Origin: Alligator mississippiensis
Taxonomy: Eukaryota > Chordata > Crocodylia > Alligatoridae
Assembly: GCF_030867095.1 (NCBI RefSeq)
Contig: NC_081825.1
Coordinates: 50,644,501-50,708,500 of the forward strand
DNA: 64,000 nucleotides
Reading direction: 5' to 3'
Part shown: piece after piece, positions 34,929-47,399 of the stretch
Layout of the letters: every line of letters starts with the position of its first letter
How positions within the stretch are numbered: position 1 is the first letter of the stretch
Notes under the pieces: generated by a model
Databases searched by the model: none
Told to the model about the DNA's origin: nothing
What the model saw: the letters and a program-made list of their open reading frames with translations, nothing else
Made by a program: the position numbers and the translations under genes

Positions 34929-35961
34929 GTTCCCTCTAAAGTGTGCGCCTGTGCAGCCGCGCACAATAAAAAATCTTGCTGCACAGTAACTTTTTAATGC
35001 AGCGCACCAGGGCCCATGCGGGACAATTATTGCTCGGCTGTGCAGGGCCCGCTCCACTCCTCACCACACTGGCATTCCTACGAGGAGGGAGAGCGCAGCC
35101 CCAGGCCGCTGATCAGTGGACAATCATTGCCCCTGCCCCTTCCTCCTCCATGCCCACAGCGGGGGGCAGGCAGCGGCTCCTCTGCGAGGCAAGGCAGGGG
35201 CGGGGGCCAAGCTGGGCACCTCGTGGGCTCCACTGGCTCCAGGGAACTGGTCTGCTCCCCAGCCCCTTCAGGCAAGCTTCACCCTGAGCCCCACCAGCTT
35301 CACCCTAATCTTAGCTTTCATCCCTGTGACGCAAGCCCCAGAGCTCCTGCGCCAAAGCCCAGCAGCCCCACAGGTTTTCCACACTCTGCCTGCTCCCCAC
35401 CTCCGTGCCTCACTGCAGGCTTTGAAAGCGATGCCATGTGCCTCGCTGCCTGATCTGCGCAGTGGCGGGACACACGTGGCACCACGCCACTTTCAAAGGC
35501 TGCAGTGAGACATGGAGGCGGGGAGCAGACAAAGTGCAGCCTGCATGTGGGTCCAAGAGACATGACAGGGAAGTATACACACTTCATGTAACAAAGGTAC
35601 TGGAGACAAAGTCAGCTCTTTGGTAACGGAAGACAGAGAACTCAAATGCTTGCCCAATTTTAAGTCTTAATTAAGCTTTAATCCTGACCACAGAGACATG
35701 ATTAAAAGGTAGCATGTGGGTAGTACAGCCAGTTTCTTCTATTATTTACAACAATGCAAATTAAAAGCAGAATTGGGCCTTTAAAGAAAAACATCTAACA
35801 AGATAATAAATAGACTGAGACTAATATTAAAGAATGCATCTGGTACACGGTCTAATATTAAATACTAAAGGGGGAAGCGGGACCAATTCAGGAACGGACT
35901 GAAGCAGCGTGCTCACGGACTGAAGCAGGGTGCTCACGGATCACTACACCTTAGAGGGAAC
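34929..35961. mobile_element. Non-autonomous DNA transposon with GTTCCCTCTAA ends
   Basis: The left end GTTCCCTCTAAAGTGTGCGC and the right end, complement GTTCCCTCTAAGGTGTAGTG, form an 11-bp perfect inverted repeat with further similarity. The 5' part is GC-rich (34930-35560), the 3' part AT-rich. Near the right end a short unit, ACGGACTGAAGCAGSGTGCTC, is repeated in tandem at about 35893-35940. No transposase is encoded. The superfamily is uncertain; I see no clean target duplication. Confidence 0.65.
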
Positions 35962-36649
35962 ATTGTTTATAATGGTCAGCAATATTTATGTAACATTTAG
36001 TCAGTACAAATTATTACAAATCTAAGAATACACGTCACAGAAGAGAAAGCATGATGTGTCAACCAAGAAAGCCCATTTTAAAAAGTTGGTTGAGGCATTT
36101 CTGTTTCATACTTTCTGATTCATTCTTATTTTCTTTTCTTTCAAAAAGATATTTTGTTTTGTTTTAAAGTCAGTATTCTGAAAATAAATAGAAGAACAAA
36201 GATGCCTTCTTGTGTCCTTACTGAGGAAAGAATGCTAGAGCCAAAATCTGTTTTTACTGAAGTCAAAGGAAGCATTGAGACTGATTTCAGTAGGAGCAGG
36301 ATTTGAACCTAATGAATTAGCATAATGTCACTTGATCCATTTAGTTTCTTTTGTCCAGTAGAGGAAAGGTGCTTCAGTGCAGAATGCCTTACCTAAGACA
36401 TCAGATATAATGCTAATTTGCCTTATATAGAACCTGAGGACTTCTTAGTGTTTTGCGGAAATTGTACTTCAATATTTTATAATGCACCTGTCACTATAGG
36501 ATTAACAAATCAAATAATGCAAACAGGAATGAATTCATCCTCAGAACACACCTGCAATTTATCCAGACTGACATCTTTTTGGGACAGGTTCATTTTTCAC
36601 TGGGTTCATGGTATCAAGTCCACTGTGGTATTATTAACAAATAGTAATA

Positions 36650-37174
36650 CAGGCAATCCTCGATTTACAATGTTTTGTACTTACAACATTTATAAATTGA
36701 CACCATTTCAACTTCATGACATCAGTTTCGACTCTACAACGCTTGAGCCGATGTGACGTCACACCAGCGAACAAGTTCGTTGCATCGCTCATCTCCCTGG
36801 AGAACATCTGTCCAAATTTCCTTGGACACTTTCTTTAAGAAAGCAAACAAGACTCCAGAAAAACCTGCAGCCAAGACTCCCGAGAAGACTCCAGCCAAGA
36901 ACCCTTCAAAAAGTCCAGCAAAGTAGTCCTTCCAAATCAATATGATTGGTATTTACAATATAAATACATTAATGTAGCTATATTACTCATCTATAATTGA
37001 TCGAATACAAAATTCTGGGGTATTTTTGGTGAAAATAGGTGTCAGGCCTTGGTTCAGGAATGAATCCCCCTTTTATAACATTGTTTCTTATGAGAAAATT
37101 GGTTCCGAGTTACAACGTTTCGACTTAAGACAGTTTTCGGGAACCAGCTGTGTCGTAAGTCCAAGGACTGCCTG
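36650..37174 (+). mobile_element. Tigger/pogo-like element, 525 bp, with TA duplications
   Basis: The ends CAGGCAATCCTCGATTTACA and complement CAGGCAGTCCTTGGACTTAC are inverted repeats flanked by TA on both sides (36648-36649, 37175-37176). This is the standard terminus of Tigger-type elements. The interior contains a short frame with repeated AAGACTCC(A/C)G units that reads KTPEKPAAKTPEKTPAKNP on the plus strand before a stop. The copy is a short internally deleted derivative without a full transposase. Confidence 0.8.
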
Positions 37175-37569
37175 TATTTAAGTATTATTATTCATACTTT
37201 ATAACTGAGGAGTGAAAGCATAATCATAAGTGCTTTGTTCAAGTTAACTGAATAGGTAATGATCAGAGCAAGTGCTGATCTGTTATTCTGACCAATATGC
37301 ACATTGCTTCCTTCACTGAGAAAGACAGTCTTGGCCCTCATGCTTCAAGCTAAACCCCTAAGCCCACTGCCTTCAAATACAATATTGTACAATGTCAGTT
37401 TTCAAACAGTAATAGCCCTGGGTGTTAACAACATTTCATTAGTCTTTAACCCCACTTAGTTCAACTATTTCCATATGAGTGATTATTTAGAGGTTATTTT
37501 TCTTAAGTCCATTGGAAATCATCAGGGAACTGTAATATGCAAATGTAGAGTGCTATATTTCTTCTAAGG

Positions 37570-37651
37570 CACTGGTTTGTAACCTTTTTAGACCCAAGGC
37601 ATCCCTCCACAACATTTTAGACTTTGGTGGCACCCTGGTTGAGAACCAGTT
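37570..37651. mobile_element. Short hAT MITE
   Basis: CACTGGTTTGTAACC at the left and GGTTGAGAACCAGT at the right are inverted repeats of the hAT CAGTGGTTCTCAACC type, only about 80 bp apart. The interior includes CCAAGGCATCCC. Confidence 0.6.
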
Positions 37652-37670
37652 CTGCTGCCTTAGCTTACCT

Positions 37671-37784
37671 CAGGGGTTCTTAACTGTGGTACTCCTGCTG
37701 CCAGGAGTGGAAGCACACTGCAGCACCCCTGAAAAAGTCTTGCAGCACCCCAAAGCACTACAGCATCCCTGTTGAGAACCATTG
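37671..37784. mobile_element. Short hAT MITE, second
   Basis: CAGGGGTTCTTAACTGTGG at the left and CCTGTTGAGAACCATTG at the right are imperfect inverted repeats. The interior repeats GCAGCACCCC three times. It sits about 20 bp from the previous MITE of the same class. Confidence 0.6.
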
Positions 37785-38886
37785 TTCCAAAAAAAGCAGT
37801 AGATGTCAAATATCATAATCAGAAATAAAACATATATCATTAAGACCCCATGTTCTGCCTCTTCATAGTAAAAAAAAAAAGAGAAAAACCACAAAACCCC
37901 CCCACAAAATCAGAATCATCATATTAAACAGCTAATAAAACAGTCATTATTGTATCTCTAATTCTAATTCTTGTTCTCAACTGGTCATGCCCTAGAGTAT
38001 GCTAAGGTAAATTATTGTCACTCTGGATACTGTTTTCTCAGCTGATTGCTAGAGTATTAAAGAAAATAAATCCCATAACAAACTACATGGGAACAGAAGG
38101 CCCTGATTCTGAAATGAATTACTTGCAAGAAGGTACCTGCACTTTGACATGAGCTCATAACACATTTATTACCATTGGCAGGGTGGTGAAGGATTTACAA
38201 AAGGCGATTCATCAAAATGTTTTCAGTGCTTGTGAAATTAACTCATGTATGCTATTGCTTGCAACATTTTATTAAACAGACCAGTGTAACTTGTTTGTTA
38301 CATCTGTTTAATAAAATTTATTTTGTTTTTATTACTCAATTTAGTATGATATTAGACTTCCAGTCTTTAGTTTACTCCATTCATATCAGAAAAAAAATGT
38401 GCTGAAATTAATGTCATATGTACCTAGAATAAAATGTACGGTATTGATCTTACTTTCACTGTGTGTACTTAGCCTTGATGTTTGCCCTTGATCTAACAAG
38501 GCAAATGAAGGATTAGGTATTAAATTACCTGAAAAAAGATTAGTCAAGAGTTACTTAGAATAGCCAATATAGTACATGACATAACTTTTAAACAGATGTT
38601 TATTTTATAATTAATTAATCTCTGAAAGAGCAATTAGCTGGTTCCATCCACAATTATTATGTTTCTTAATAACAGCTTCTATCGAAGGATTTTAAACTTC
38701 ACAAAACATTACTTAAACGTCTTGGAACAGACTTGTGAGCAGGCAGATAATATTGTTTCTACTGCACCTGGAAAAACCCCTAGTACATACAGACTCTACT
38801 GCAAATTTTGCAATGGAGTTTACTCCAGTTTCAATCAGAATCAAGTGGCATCAGTGTAAATGTGGGTTTTTGACACTTTGCTATCT

Positions 38887-38968
38887 ATACCAAGTGTTTG
38901 CACCAATAAAGTTGTATACCACAGGCTGTTATACCAAGTGTTTGCACCAATAAAGTTATACCACAAAA
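38887..38968. repeat. Short tandem duplication
   Basis: CCAAGTGTTTGCACCAATAA followed by AGTT occurs twice, about 45 bases apart, with the second copy lacking a few bases (GTATACCA versus ATACCA). Each unit contains an AATAAA hexamer. Confidence 0.8.
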
Positions 38969-40594
38969 CTTTTCAATAATAATAGCATTTTTACTTGATT
39001 CTAGCCAGCCTTCTGAAGGCTCATGAGTATGAGTTTTCTAGGATTGTTTTTACCATAAACTGGTACAATTTAACATCTTTTTTTTTTTTTAAATGCTCCC
39101 TCCCTTTTCACCTCTACACTTAGAAATGTGTTTGAATTGCTCTGATTTATGTCAGTTATAGCACCATTATCTGGCACAGCAAGCAGAGTCAACCAAATTC
39201 AACAGACATGTTCTTGTAAAAGTGCATGCAAACACATCTATTCTATTGTAATAAATAATTATAAACTAGGACAGTGTTTGGAAAAGGTGTCCGAATAAAT
39301 GCACACTGCAAACTACTACAAGACAATATATACTTGTTGCACAGCTACAGCAAGCTTTCTTACACTGCTCATCCCTAGGTTGACGGACTTTCTAGAAAAG
39401 GGCTGAGAGAAACTAGCTTTTTTTTATCTCTAAGCAGCCAATGTCAATTGTGATAGCAGTTTTTGTGACGTAAATGAATAATATGTTTTGGATACAGTCT
39501 TTAATTGGAATCTTGAGACCACTCACATTACCAGCATATTAGATTGAACATTGACATTTGCCTCATAAATGCAGTTTTGCTAACTGTTCTCTGTTCTCTG
39601 CATCTCAAAGGTTAATGTTAACTTTATCAGTATTTCCAAAGATAGGCCTTGTACAAATGTTATGACAGATGATGACTTTGGAAACTATAAATACCTGAAA
39701 TGCAAGATTTCACAAAACTGTAATTTTCTACCATTCTCTCTTTTAACTAAGCCTCTGTTCATTTCTCCTATGCCTCTCTTTTTTAGTTTATCAGGTTGTG
39801 CATTTCAAGATATATACACCAAATAGTACAATGTTTGGTTACAATGATTTACATAGGAAACTATGATTTTTGCTAGGTAATTTTGCCAGGGTAATTCTAA
39901 ACTAAATGTTTTGCAGTGTTTCTCAGCATTTTCTGTGTGTGTGTATACAGTGTCATTTTCTCCAGCCCAAAGTGTAGCTCTATAAGCAGTCAATCCACTA
40001 TTAAATTGCATTCTTTTCTGTCTCATGCATCATAAGACAACTTTAAGAAAAAGATTGTCAGACAGACCTTTTAAGAGAAAGATGGGGACAAACCAAATGT
40101 CTACATCAAAATCTCACAAACTGGGAAAGCTGGAATTTAGGTCCAAACTCTGAAACATTCTCTAATTATTTAAGCTCTTCTCTAATTATTAAAGTTTAGA
40201 TACCATGCAGACTTAATCACACTGGTGATCACTTAAAAGTCATCCAGTTATGTTAAATAGATGTACTGTAATGTATCTACAGAGGAAAAAATTAACAAGA
40301 ATACTTTGAGCACAGAGAATCCAAGAAACCTGCGTAGCCTGGCACAGTTAGTAGCAAGGCAATCCTGTCACACACTACTAATATGAGATGGTTAAATTGT
40401 TTAGCAGTTACTAAGTAAAAAAAACTCAATAATTTTGCAAACTTAAATCTATCAGCAATCATTGAGCTATTGCTGGTTATATTCTTACAGTACAACAAAT
40501 GCATCTGTGCTGCTTCTGTTTATTAATATTGCCATAACATTCTCTCTGACTTTTTTAAAAGAGTCAAAGTCTAATGTTATTCTTTTCTCATTAG

Positions 40595-41105
40595 GCTCAT
40601 GCAAAAGTTTGGCACAACTACAACAGACACTTTCGGCCATATCAGCAGGGTGTTGTGTCCATAGTTTTAGGATCCCACTGGATTGAACCCAACAGATCAC
40701 AAGATGTTCTGGACATTAATAACTGTCAGCAGTCAATGGAGAGAGTTCTTGGATGGTTTGCAAAGCCAATACATGGGGATGGTGATTATCCGGAAGAGAT
40801 GAAAAATAAACTGCACTCATTTTTGCCCAGCTTTACTGAGGCAGAAAAAAACTATGTAAAAGGAACAGCTGACTTCTTTGCATTTTCCTTTGGTCCTAAC
40901 AATTTTAAACCCCCAACCACACTAGCTAAAATGGGACAAAATTTGTCACTTAATTTAAGGGGAATTCTGAAGTGGATTAAACTGGAATATACCAACCCTA
41001 GGATCTTGATTGCAGAGAATGGTTGGTTCACTGACAGCCACGTGAAAACAGAAGACACCACGGCCATCTATATGATGAAAAACTTCATTAATAAAGTTTT
41101 ACAAG
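40595..41105 (+). CDS. KLB: Beta-klotho, coding exon 2 (residues 247-417)
   Basis: This exon continues domain KL1. The acceptor is TTCTCATTAG and the donor ACAAG|GTTTGT, leaving phase 1 (the first base of codon 417). Characteristic segments are [60 protein letters not shown] and [14 protein letters not shown] (381-394). Glu387 in IAENG is the GH1 nucleophile position and is retained; with the 29-residue offset it corresponds to human E416, as I recall. Because the partner acid/base glutamate is missing in exon 1, KL1 should be inactive as a glycosidase. Translation past the donor gives unrelated residues, confirming the boundary. Confidence 0.97.
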
Positions 41106-44100
41106 GTTTGTATATCAGTTTAGTTTTCTTTCAATGTTCAGTGTTTCTTTAAAGGAGACACTATCAACTAAATTCATTATTAAGCATTTGTACTTCAGTG
41201 AAGCCCAGATACCAACCAGTACTCCATTGTGCGAGGTGCTCTATAAACACAGAACAAAAACATGATCCTGGCCCCATGTTGATAAAACCCAACTTCTAGG
41301 TTTGTTTCTCTTATTTTGTTATTCTTGTTTCTCAAGAAAAAACAAAAGATTTACCAAACTTTTTTTTTTTCCTATTTAAATGTTGTGCTTTTAAACCCAA
41401 ACATATGATCTTTGTGTTATGCACGAGAAGCAAACAATGAAAATAAGGAATAGAATGAGAATAGAATAGAATAGGAATAGAATAGGAATAGAATTAATAG
41501 AAGTGAATCTGACATCTTACTTTCACTATCTAACCTGAAGGAAATGCAAAACCTAAATCAGCAGCAGAAACTGGAATGATTCTTTAGTTTTAACAAAATA
41601 CATCAAATGTAATGTTTCAGTACAATGTTCATCTTGACATTTTCCTTTAATATGGGACTTTTGAAGGTAAAAGAGTTGCATGTTGTATTAAATGTAAATA
41701 ATTTGAATACACTATTAATATTTCTACAACTTCAGCATTTGGTTCTTTTTTCACTTACAGAGCTTTGTATTTTTAAGCACTCTTAGAGTGACCCCTACTG
41801 GTTGTGGAAATCAATAGTAACACAAATTTCCTTGCACTGCTTTCTTTTTCATGTAGCATATTTTCTTCTTGCTGGCCCTTCTTGTAGAATATGACATGTC
41901 TAGTTAACCAAATGTCTACATCATTTGGTATGGAATGACTCAGATCTTGTTACCAAAAATATTTACATCTTTCATGAGGAAGAATACTAGTGATCTCTTC
42001 TGCTGAGCACTAACACGGTTCTTTGAAGTTCAAGAAATAGTGTTACAAAGAAAAAACTTAAGAATATTTCATAAAAAAACCTGCCATACCTGTGTAATTT
42101 TCAGCAATATTAAATTTAGAGAGAGTCCCAGATCCTAAAGTTCAGGTCTCAACTTTCCCAGAGTTGAAAGAATTTAAAAGACGTTTGGTTTAAGTCTCTT
42201 ATCACTGAACTTAACTTTATCCCTGGGTCATCTCATCTATACTTACAAATTCAACAACCATGGTTATGCTGATAATTCATAAATCTACCACTGTTCCACA
42301 CCTGTCTCCTGTTTTTCAGATTAAAATCTTCTCCTACTTTGCTGACATCTCATAGATATCTTGGCATCAGGTCAAGCACAACTTGGCTAAAATTTATTTC
42401 TCAATGTTCCTTCACTCCTAATCACGCTCATCTTTTTTCTTAGTCACTGGGAACAGCCCCACACATCTGGCTTTCGCTTCAGCCCATAACCTAGTTGCCA
42501 TCTTCACCTCTTTCTAGGTTGCCACATCCTGGTTATATCTAAATATTACTGTTTCTTTCTGTATAACATACTTAAGATATGCCTTGTCCCATCCATCCAA
42601 ACAAGCGAAACTTTTTGTTAGCTCACATTTTGCTTACTGCAATATCTTTTTCTATGACAGCCTTGCTCTGCTCATATCCATACAGAACCCTACTGCAAAG
42701 AATATTTTTTCTTGGATTATGTCAAGTTCTTGGCCTATCTTCATTGGTTCTTCACAGGTTCTTCATGGTCCATCCTCATCTTACCAACAAACTCTCATTC
42801 ATTATGAAGAGGTGTAACTGGTAGGGGCAGGAGGGGAGTGGGGATTATATGGGCAACTGCCCAACACTGACTTGGAGATGGAGGAGAAAAAAAAGTGACT
42901 GCCGCTGGCATCTGCATGGTCATGTTTACAATGGCAGTGACAACTGGAATTCGCCACTTCTGCTTTGTCCCATGCTCCCAGCTGTGTCCCTGTACTACTT
43001 TCAGTTGTCCATTTGGAAGCTTCTTGGGGCTAACGTATCTTTTTAATTTATTTATACAATACTGTATACAATATTAATGTGCAATTCTGGTCCATGATCA
43101 GGATAGCTGAGGACTACAGCAATACAGTTAATGCCACTCAAAAAATAAAGATTATACCAAGGTATTACAAGGCAGCAAACGTCAGTAGAAAGCTGAAAAT
43201 GTTTAGCTTAGTGTTGTTCAAAGAAAATAAAGCAGAATATACTACTGGAGGGGATGGAATACCTGCTTTTAAACTGAAATGCCTAACTTTCCCCTGACTT
43301 CAACTGACCCAGTTGGGTCAGTGCCAAAACTCACATCAACTTCAGTAGGCTCAGCATTTCACCTCAGATTTTGTAGCCAGCTCACATCGTATTAATGCAG
43401 GATGTTCGTGTGCAGTGTTTCTAAAAAGTGACTCTGGTTGGCTCAGAGGATGGACTATGGAGCTTTTCTTCCAGGTGTCAGTCAGAATCTATCCCAAGTT
43501 TACAATGAAAGTTGTTACCTTCCTTATGCAGCTTTGCACCTATAAGTTTCTTTGGCAATCATGGGCCCAATCTACACTACTATAGTTTTGCTGGCAGAAG
43601 TATGAGTTCATCCACACTCACAGCTGGTGGCGACCCCACTTCTTTCTGCCTGCAGAACACCATCTCTTCAACCAAAAGGCTTCAGGTGCCACCCAAGAGT
43701 AAAAAAAAACAGGCACTCCTCTGCCTTCTCTAGCCCCTTTAACAGATCCAGCAGGCTCCTCATGCCCTATGGACACAGCTACTGACATAGACCCACACAC
43801 GTCCCTTTGAAGCCATGTGGGTAAATACATGAGCTGACAGCTTCTCTGTAGCAGCTGCTGTCTCTGGACAGAGCTCTGAGCAACAGAAACAGCCAATTGT
43901 AGACAAAGCTGCTGTTCCCTTCCCAGTGAACCAGTGTTTGTATTAGAGAAATCACCCTCACATTAGTCATTAAATGACAACTTTATTGTCTGCTTGAGCA
44001 GAGAAGCCTGCTCAGGCAGACACTAAGGACTGGACTGGCTGAAGGGGTCTGGACTCTGCACTACTTACTCCATCTCAAGCAAAGGTCTCTCCCACTTAAG

Positions 44101-45076
44101 GTTGACACAAAGTAAGACCATATGAAGAAACCTGCTGCACACATTCTGCGAATGAGCAGAGAACTTTGGTCTTTAGGCCTTTCAGTCTGGTTGCTTTCAC
44201 AATCATTACATTTAATGTTGCAGGCTATAAGGTAAACAGGGATTTATTATATGTTTTAAGTAGCAATGATAAGGTATGATACAAAGAAATGACAGAATCA
44301 TTGTTTCGACTAATGAACTGAGAAATACAAACCACTGTTCCTACAAATAACCCAGGGTCTCAGGATTCCCCGCACCACTACACAGGCAGCACTGGCAGAG
44401 ATGCACAGCCCTCCAGCATCCCTCACCCCACCCTACCACCCCACCTGCAAACAGGCAGTGCCAAGGATCACCTCCCCAGCACACAGGCTGCATGGGCAGC
44501 ACACACCCCTGCCCTCACTGCGTAGACAGCACCAGCAGCACATAGTCCCATCACTCCCAGGCCCACTCCTGCAGTGTGGCAGCTGGCTGGCGGCAGGAGA
44601 GGTAGCTGCATGGGCCTGGTGGCCTTCTGCTAACTTCTTACCGATTGCCAGTTGGATGGCCCTGAATTAACTAAAGCAGGCCAACTTTTTAGCCAGGCTC
44701 TCTAGTTTAGACAGTTTAAAATTTCACTTAAAAACTCCACAGTACAGTTTTAAATAATTTCAAGTAGTTGAAATCATTTTGTTTCTGAACCACATCCTAA
44801 ACTATTAAAACAAGCACAACATTATTATAGCACTTCATTTTTAAAGATATTTTCTGAAGTTGCTAGTGAAGAAGGACTAATCTATTAAATATCATCTCTA
44901 TTTGGCCATGGTTTTTGCTATCCATTAGAATGGTGATGAGAAACTGGGAATTTCATAATATACAATTAAACTCTCTGACCTTCATTTATTTTACAGGCTC
45001 ATACTGTAATTCATATTTCTAAGTTGTTAATGATTTTTTTCCATGTAACCCCTTTTCACTTATTTCTCCTGTGCAG
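41106..45076 (+). other. KLB: KLB intron 2 (4.0 kb)
   Basis: The intron runs from GTTTGT to GTGCAG. It contains an imperfect AATAG/GAATAG tandem tract (41446-41497), transposon-like GC-richer pieces around 42820-42910 and 43560-43970, and a C-rich piece at 44380-44640. None has termini good enough to name a family. No coding exon was seen. Confidence 0.75.
41446..41497. repeat. (GAATA/GAATAG)n simple repeat
   Basis: Tandem GAATAGAATA and GGAATAGAATA units, slightly irregular, lie in KLB intron 2. Confidence 0.85.
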
Positions 45077-45345
45077 CTATTAAATATGACGGTATCAGTG
45101 TGTTTGGTTATACTGCCTGGTCTCTCCTTGATGGGTTTGAATGGCAACATGCCTACAACACTAGACGTGGATTATTTTATGTAGATTTCGATAGTGAGCA
45201 GAAAGAAAGAATTCCTAAGTCATCTGCACTTTATTACAAACAAATAATTCAAGATAATGGATTTTTTCTGAAGGAGTCTCCCCAGGGGCTACAAAGTCAA
45301 TTCTCCTGTGACTTCTCCTGGGGTATCACAGAGTCTGTTCTTAAG
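45077..45345 (+). CDS. KLB: Beta-klotho, coding exon 3 (residues 417-506)
   Basis: This exon ends domain KL1 and begins the linker to KL2. It starts after CTCCTGTGCAG in phase 1 and ends VLK at a GTAAGC donor in phase 0. The GH1-family end motif is clear: [20 protein letters not shown], then [20 protein letters not shown] with [22 protein letters not shown] (494-506) is the interdomain segment shared with human (CDFSWGVTESVLK, from memory). The human protein has DAYTIRR where this one has HAYNTRR. Confidence 0.97.
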
Positions 45346-45519
45346 GTAAGCATAATATACTGCAAACCTCTGTTAATTTCCATGTATTTAACCATGAAAA
45401 AAAAATCTTTGTACATGTCTCTATATAGTACTTTTCATCAATGATTTCAGAACACTCCACATATATAAATCTAACCTCAAAATAAACCTTTAAGTATAAA
45501 AGTATCTGTTTGGTAGCCC

Positions 45520-46250
45520 CCTGGCAGACATTACACTTAACATACGATTAACCAGTTAATTATGTGGTAAGCAGTAACCTGGCCACACGGTCATGCAGTT
45601 AATGGCACAATAAAATAAGGAATAAGTCACAAAATATGTGTAATAATTTTGTGGCTGGTTTCCATTGTGCCCTAAATTGAACACGTGGTTGGTGTGCTCC
45701 CAGCCTTAGGGGCCCACAGGAACCTTGAAGGGAACCTGTATACTCCCACAGCTGAGAGCACCAGTTAGGACTCAGGGGTGGGCAAAATGCTGTCCGGGGG
45801 CCAGATGCAGCCTGCCAGGCCATTCTATCTGGCCCTTGGGGCCCATAAAAAATGTAGAAAATTAATATTAATCTGCCCTGGGCTGCCTGTCATGTGGCCC
45901 TCGATGACTTTTCGAAACTCAGTAAGCGGCCCTCTGCCCAAAATAATTGCCCGCCCCGATTAGATTAGGTGATGAGTGCACTGAGCCTCAGGAGCGCACT
46001 GGAGCCTTGAAGGGCAGACTGGCACTCCTGAGACACACTACTTAGTTGTGCAAGGAATGCCTAGGATCATGATCCCAGCCTCCCCCTGCACTGGCAATAG
46101 GGCACAAATGGGATCAGATCCCTAATCCCACAATCGCACCCCCTGCCATGCATGTGCAGCATAGCATAAAGTGCAATTGTTGGGATTGGGGATCAGATCC
46201 CATCATGCCTTTAACTGAACATTTGTCAGCAGCCATGTAAATAAATAAAC
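45520..46250. mobile_element. DNA transposon hosting a nested hAT MITE
   Basis: The left edge near 45520 (CTGGCAGACATTACACTTAA) and the right edge near 46230 (complement CTGACAAATGTTCAGTTAAA) are loosely inverted. Words such as GATCAGATCCC occur twice near the right end. The hAT MITE at 45773-45958 interrupts it. The boundaries are approximate. Confidence 0.45.
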
Positions 46251-46476
46251 AGGCAAAGGTAGCTTTATTGACTTGCTCGAAACTTCAGCACTAGGAATAC
46301 AACTCAAGAGTCTAATAATTCCAAGACCTCATTGCAAGGGTATAAAAAATAAATATCCTATCATTGTAAAATACTGTAGAAACACAAATGAAAAAAAGCA
46401 TTGCTCTATATATGCACACAGAAAAATATTACACAAATTTTGTGGCTTATTCCCTATTTTATTGTGCCATTAACTT
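45597..46476. repeat. Inverted repeat pair in KLB intron 3
   Basis: 45597-45642 (TTAATGGCACAATAAAATAA then GGAATAAGTCACAAAAT) is the reverse complement, with a few mismatches, of 46429-46476. The pair encloses about 780 bp that includes the nested transposons. Confidence 0.8.
45773..45958 (+). mobile_element. Short hAT MITE
   Basis: It starts CAGGGGTGGGCAAAATGCTG and ends CAAAATAATTGCCCGCCCCG, the same termini as the longer hAT copies at 6195 and 58462, but is only 186 bp. The interior holds GGGCCAGATGCAGCCTGCC and CTATCTGGCCCTTGGGGCC. No clean target duplication. Confidence 0.7.
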
Positions 46477-47399
46477 AATGACTGTATGGCTATATATACT
46501 GCCTTTTTTGCCTGAGCCATATTCAGAAACAGATCATATTGTATACTGTCATGATAAAAGATTTGGTTTTATGGCATATATTTTCACATTAAACTTTATA
46601 GCTGTATTTGACATGGGACAGGTGCTGTAGCACAGCTTTGTAATTATACAATGAAAGGTAGCACAGTGGAAGACCTCAGGCAGGAAAAACGCTTACCAGC
46701 AAAATAAATTTAATTTAACCCAGCCACAATTAGACACAGGAAGTAAATGCTTCTACATATCATATTGCTAACCATTGAGAGGGGATACCGTAGCATGGGG
46801 AAGGATTTTCTTCTCAGTATGTTTTAAGGTTGAATTTAAAACTTTTTATTCACCACATGGTACAAGTCCTACGCAACAAACTAAAGTAAAAAATTAGAAC
46901 AGTAACAACACAGTAACACAAGTGCAGTGCTGAATCTTGTTAGCTATCAGAGATCACTATTGAAACCAATTATATTAACTGCTTGCCCTGACAAGTGATA
47001 AGAGTATAGCAATCAGTGCAGCTAAGTGTAAGACAGGTCCTGCTGGTTAGGGCTAGCTAGTAAAGCAACTAACAGTCCTGTTTTGCTCTTACATATCACT
47101 GTTGCCCTGAATAACTCTGGACAAGACAATCACTTACTTCATGCCCCATTTATATAAAGGATGCAACTTTTATTCAGAAATGTTGTAAGGTTTGATTAAC
47201 AAAACCTCTGCCCCCATGCTGTTATGAAATGCCTACAAACTACTAGGCTGCAGAAACAGAACAGTAAGGAGCTTCCTTTCCTCACTGCTTTATTTCACAA
47301 GTAAAACTTAAGTTAATTCTTTCTTCCATATAGAGTTAACAAAGACACCTGTTTAATGAATATACATTTGAATACATTTATTCCTATTCATTTTTACAG

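Larger units (their letters stand above)
26479..40594 (+). other. KLB: KLB intron 1 (14.1 kb)
   Basis: This is a GTACAG...TTAG intron. 26479-30400 is mostly AT-rich unique sequence with a GATA microsatellite and a poly(C) run. 30430-37790 holds several repeats and DNA transposons, listed separately. 38000-40590 shows a short tandem duplication and otherwise nothing I can name. No alternative coding exon of KLB was seen. Confidence 0.85.
45346..47399 (+). other. KLB: KLB intron 3 (2.05 kb)
   Basis: This is a GTAAGC...TTTACAG intron dominated by a DNA transposon complex at about 45520-46480. The rest (46490-47399) is AT-rich with nothing recognisable. Confidence 0.8.

Noticed and set aside
40655-41152. 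Using an internal Met (40655) as a gene start for the second KLB block, or reading through 41105.
   Set aside because: Residues upstream of that Met match beta-klotho back to a canonical acceptor, and those past 41105 do not match; the splice sites explain both.
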